This document shows, in pieces, positions 61,254-64,000 of a stretch of 64,000 bases of DNA. This stretch comes from Microbulbifer sp. YPW1 (GTDB lineage: Bacteria > Pseudomonadota > Gammaproteobacteria > Pseudomonadales > Cellvibrionaceae). The position numbers and the translations under genes were made by a program. Each line of letters starts with the position of its first letter. Position 1 is the first letter of the stretch. The notes under the pieces were generated by a model, which was not told where the DNA came from, ran no database searches, and worked only from the letters and a program-made list of their open reading frames with translations. The stretch spans positions 2,807,001-2,871,000 of the forward strand of contig NZ_CP055157.1 of NCBI RefSeq assembly GCF_013367775.1. Reading direction: 5' to 3'.

Positions 61254-64000
61254 ATGCAAACTTCAAAGTGCAACCTCTTGCGACAATCGATTATCACGTT
61301 AGGCAGCGGCATCGGCGCACTGTTGATTTCACACACCGCTACCGGTGATCCCGTTCTGGAATCCACAAAATACAAGCCGGTACCCGCATCAACCCTCGAT
61401 TACATCAAACGTGCGGCTGATGGCGACCACCTTGCCTTGGAGGGCGGGCACCTGGCGCTGGACGGGCACGTTATGCCGTATCCTTATTTCCAGGCCCATG
61501 AAATCCTGTTTTTGGAGCGCCTCGGCAAATTGCGTCACACGATGCTGTGGAAGGTCGATCGGGTAAAGCGTGTTGACGACTGGGACCCGTCGTATCCTGA
61601 ACAGGATGTGACCGAATCTGAGATTCAGCAGAACCCCAGCAGCCTTGTAGGTGGACGGCACAGCAAACATACCTACTGGTTCGACATCCCTCCACTGCCG
61701 TCCTCCGATAGTGGTGCCGAGCGCTTTTTCACTGTCAAGCCCATGGATATGTCCGTTCCCGGTTGGCCGGAAACTACCATCTTTGTCAACGGCGAACCCA
61801 AGGCCGCATTACAGCGCAAGCACTTCTACTGGTCCACTGATTCGATGATGGATCTGTCTCAACCCAATCGCATTACCCTGAAAAGTTTTGGTGTATTCGA
61901 TCAGCCCCGGGGGTATAGGGAAATTGGCATCGTGGAGCGTAATCCGAATGCCGATGAAGTCTACTGGCGTATGCGGGTATTGATCGAAGCGGCTTCCATC
62001 CTCGCCGAGGATTCTTCGGAATACCGCGCGGTTCGTGAACTCGCTGACAAGGTACTCACTTCGGTTAACCTGGAAGTCGCGGGTTCCGAATTACTGGATC
62101 TACAGCTGGCGGCGGCAGTTGAAGTATTGGAGCAGGGGTATGAAGACCTTGCACAAATGGCCACGCCCAGCGAGACCCTCATGGTCCTGATGCACGGTCA
62201 CCTCGACAGTGCCTGGCGTTGGACTTTTGATCACACCGACGACAAGATCCAGCGGCTGGCGTTGAACAATCTCTATCTGATGGATCGGTTCCCCGAGTAT
62301 CAGTATGTGTTCACCACGCCCTACCATTACGAGCGCATGCAGGCTCTGTATCCGGATCTGTTTGGCCGCGTGAGGGCCAAAATCGCCGATGGGCAGTGGA
62401 TCGCCAATGGTTCCACTTATGTCGAAAACGACATGAACCTGCCCGGTGGTGAGAGTGTGGTCCGACAGTTCCTGTATGGACTCGATTACTACGAGAAGCA
62501 ACTGGGTGTAACGGACAACACGCTGTTTCTGCCCGACACCTTTGGGCATCCACCGTTTATTCCGCAGGTGGCACGGAGCTTTGGGCTGGATCACTTGATC
62601 GGAATGCGCACCAACACCCCGGAAATCGACAGTAGTATCTACCGCTGGCGAGGGCTGGACGGCTCGGAAATCCTGGTGAATTCGCTCACCACTCCAGCCT
62701 GGGAATATCCGTTCAACGATCCCATCCACGATTACCGTTTTGAGGATGGCAGCCTGATTACCACCTACAACGCCCCGGATGCCGCTCCGCGGCGACTGGC
62801 AGGTACCTGGAACCAGTTTAAAAACAAAGACGCCACAGATAACCAGCTGTTACTGGTGGGTTGGGGGGACGGTGGAGCCGGCGGCTCCGAGGATCAGATC
62901 GAGGTGATTCAACGGGTTAAAGCGTTGCCTGGCTTCCCGGCGGTGGAGTGGACCACGTTGCACGATTATGTCCAAGGGCAGCAGGTAAACTGGGATAAAT
63001 TTCCGCTCTACAATGGCCGCATATTGCCTGAGGCCTGGATGGAGCGGACGTTCATGATGGCTAACGGAATCAAGGCGGCAAACCGCGCGGTGGAACAGCG
63101 CTTGGCTGAGGCCGAAGCCGTGTCTGCGCTGGCGTCGCTGGAAGGGCTCGACTACCCGGCAGAAGACTTGAAGAAAATCTGGAAAGCCTTGTTGGTAAAC
63201 CACTTCCACGATGTGATTACCGGGATGGCCGTACCCGAGGTACTGGAAGCGGCCAATATGCATTTGCGCAGCCTGGAGCAACAGGCCACAGAATTGCGCG
63301 ACCGTGCGATGCTTCATCTGCAGGAAAAGATGGCGCTGCAGGGCGAAGGACTTCTGTTGTTCAACGGTGCACCGGTAACCCAGCAGGGGCTGATCAGTCT
63401 CGGCGTTCGTGAAGCGAAAGCCAGCACACTGGTTACTGCAGACGGACTAACGGTGCCGGTAGTGCGCAAGGATAGTGGGGAATTATTTGCCGAACTGCCC
63501 CCATTGCCGGCAGGACAGTTTCAGGCACTTTACTGGGACGATGCATCGAGCCTCGATGTCTCTTCCATGATTGCCGAGAAACGTGTGCTGGAAAATTCGG
63601 TAGTCAAGGTCACCTTTAACAAGCACGGACAGATTACATCCTTTTGGGACAAAGAGGAGCAGCGTGAACTGGTACCGGAGGGCAAATTGTGGAACGCCAT
63701 GATGAAGGTGTCACACGAAGACCAGTCCGTAACACCGATTTCCGCAAGCGCGCGCTTCAGTGACTATTTCACCAACGCCCTGCAAGCGGGTGTCACCATT
63801 CGCTATCAGATTGGCGATTCGGATTTCACCCAGCAGGTTTGGTTGGGTAAAGGTGAAAAACAGCTCAATTTCGACAATCACATCCGCTGGGTCGATTCCG
63901 ATCGGCTTGAAGTAGATTTCCCCCTGAACGTGAACAGCCACGAGGCCCATCACGGAATTCAGTTCGGTTATATCGATATGGAGCGGGGCAATTATGGAAA
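61254..64000 (+). CDS. GH38 alpha-mannosidase (3' end outside window)
   Basis: 915 codons visible from ATG 61254 (GGGAG 6 bases upstream), no stop before the window end. A signal peptide of about 31 residues (ITLGSGIGALLISHTATG) makes it periplasmic or secreted. An unusually long N-terminal part (to about 300) precedes the GH38 domain: zinc ligands H314 and D318 in HGHLDSAW, nucleophile D428 in LPDTFGH, H650/H652/D653 in HFHDVITG. The C-terminal beta-sandwich has started by about 700. GH38 enzymes trim alpha-linked mannose retaining configuration; with GH92 this suggests N-glycan or mannan use. Confidence 0.93.
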   Translation, partial: MQTSKCNLLRQSIITLGSGIGALLISHTATGDPVLESTKYKPVPASTLDYIKRAADGDHLALEGGHLALDGHVMPYPYFQAHEILFLERLGKLRHTMLWKVDRVKRVDDWDPSYPEQDVTESEIQQNPSSLVGGRHSKHTYWFDIPPLPSSDSGAERFFTVKPMDMSVPGWPETTIFVNGEPKAALQRKHFYWSTDSMMDLSQPNRITLKSFGVFDQPRGYREIGIVERNPNADEVYWRMRVLIEAASILAEDSSEYRAVRELADKVLTSVNLEVAGSELLDLQLAAAVEVLEQGYEDLAQMATPSETLMVLMHGHLDSAWRWTFDHTDDKIQRLALNNLYLMDRFPEYQYVFTTPYHYERMQALYPDLFGRVRAKIADGQWIANGSTYVENDMNLPGGESVVRQFLYGLDYYEKQLGVTDNTLFLPDTFGHPPFIPQVARSFGLDHLIGMRTNTPEIDSSIYRWRGLDGSEILVNSLTTPAWEYPFNDPIHDYRFEDGSLITTYNAPDAAPRRLAGTWNQFKNKDATDNQLLLVGWGDGGAGGSEDQIEVIQRVKALPGFPAVEWTTLHDYVQGQQVNWDKFPLYNGRILPEAWMERTFMMANGIKAANRAVEQRLAEAEAVSALASLEGLDYPAEDLKKIWKALLVNHFHDVITGMAVPEVLEAANMHLRSLEQQATELRDRAMLHLQEKMALQGEGLLLFNGAPVTQQGLISLGVREAKASTLVTADGLTVPVVRKDSGELFAELPPLPAGQFQALYWDDASSLDVSSMIAEKRVLENSVVKVTFNKHGQITSFWDKEEQRELVPEGKLWNAMMKVSHEDQSVTPISASARFSDYFTNALQAGVTIRYQIGDSDFTQQVWLGKGEKQLNFDNHIRWVDSDRLEVDFPLNVNSHEAHHGIQFGYIDMERGNYG

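Noticed and set aside
1..64000. CRISPR arrays, tRNA/rRNA genes, integrases or complete insertion sequences
   Set aside because: No repeat-spacer pattern, RNA gene signature, transposase or integrase was seen on either strand.

Overview
The window looks like the chromosome of a marine, agar-degrading gammaproteobacterium of the Cellvibrionales type (Microbulbifer/Saccharophagus-like). This is inferred from the gene content and from GH16 agarases that resemble Microbulbifer enzymes from memory; no search was run. It is gene-dense with moderately high GC. I see no rRNA, tRNA, CRISPR array, phage or complete insertion sequence.

About 1-36,900 is an agar/galactan utilization locus. It encodes secreted or lipid-anchored agarases: a GH86 with three CBM6 modules, a GH86 lipoprotein, two tandem GH16-CBM6 enzymes and two GH50 lipoproteins. 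It also has two MFS sugar importers, two SMP-30 lactonases, and two intracellular routes. One is a De Ley-Doudoroff-type galactose route: candidate sugar dehydrogenase, galactonate dehydratase, DgoK kinase and DgoA aldolase. The other is a 3,6-anhydro-L-galactose route: aldehyde dehydrogenase, cycloisomerase, zinc dehydrogenase and KduD-like reductase. A GntR/FCD regulator lies inside the locus, and eight copies of one 19-bp operator-like sequence precede nearly every transcription unit, so the locus probably behaves as one regulon.

Inserted in this locus (14,894-22,100) is a separate minus-strand operon with its own divergent IclR regulator. It encodes a solute-binding-protein-like protein with no signal peptide, two CaiB/BaiF CoA-transferases, an enoyl-CoA hydratase and an aldehyde dehydrogenase, with a cupin downstream. 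It lacks the 19-bp operator and has no permease. Its substrate is unknown, and it is the best candidate for an undescribed system.

From 37,000 to 54,800 the content is mixed. It includes a quinone-oxidoreductase-like enzyme, an aldose-epimerase-like protein, a MarR divergon with a catalase-like protein plus cytochrome b561, small proteins, an orphan TonB-dependent receptor preceded by twin palindromes, an S46 dipeptidyl-peptidase, a TetR/hydrolase pair beside a TonB-receptor remnant, and a lutABC lactate operon with a divergent LysR gene.

From 55,000 to the right edge is a mannose-glycan locus: an FHS-type sugar symporter, a PfkB fructokinase, an AGE-family mannose isomerase, a GH92 lipoprotein and a GH38 alpha-mannosidase cut by the window edge. 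Together these would take mannosides to mannose, fructose and fructose-6-phosphate.
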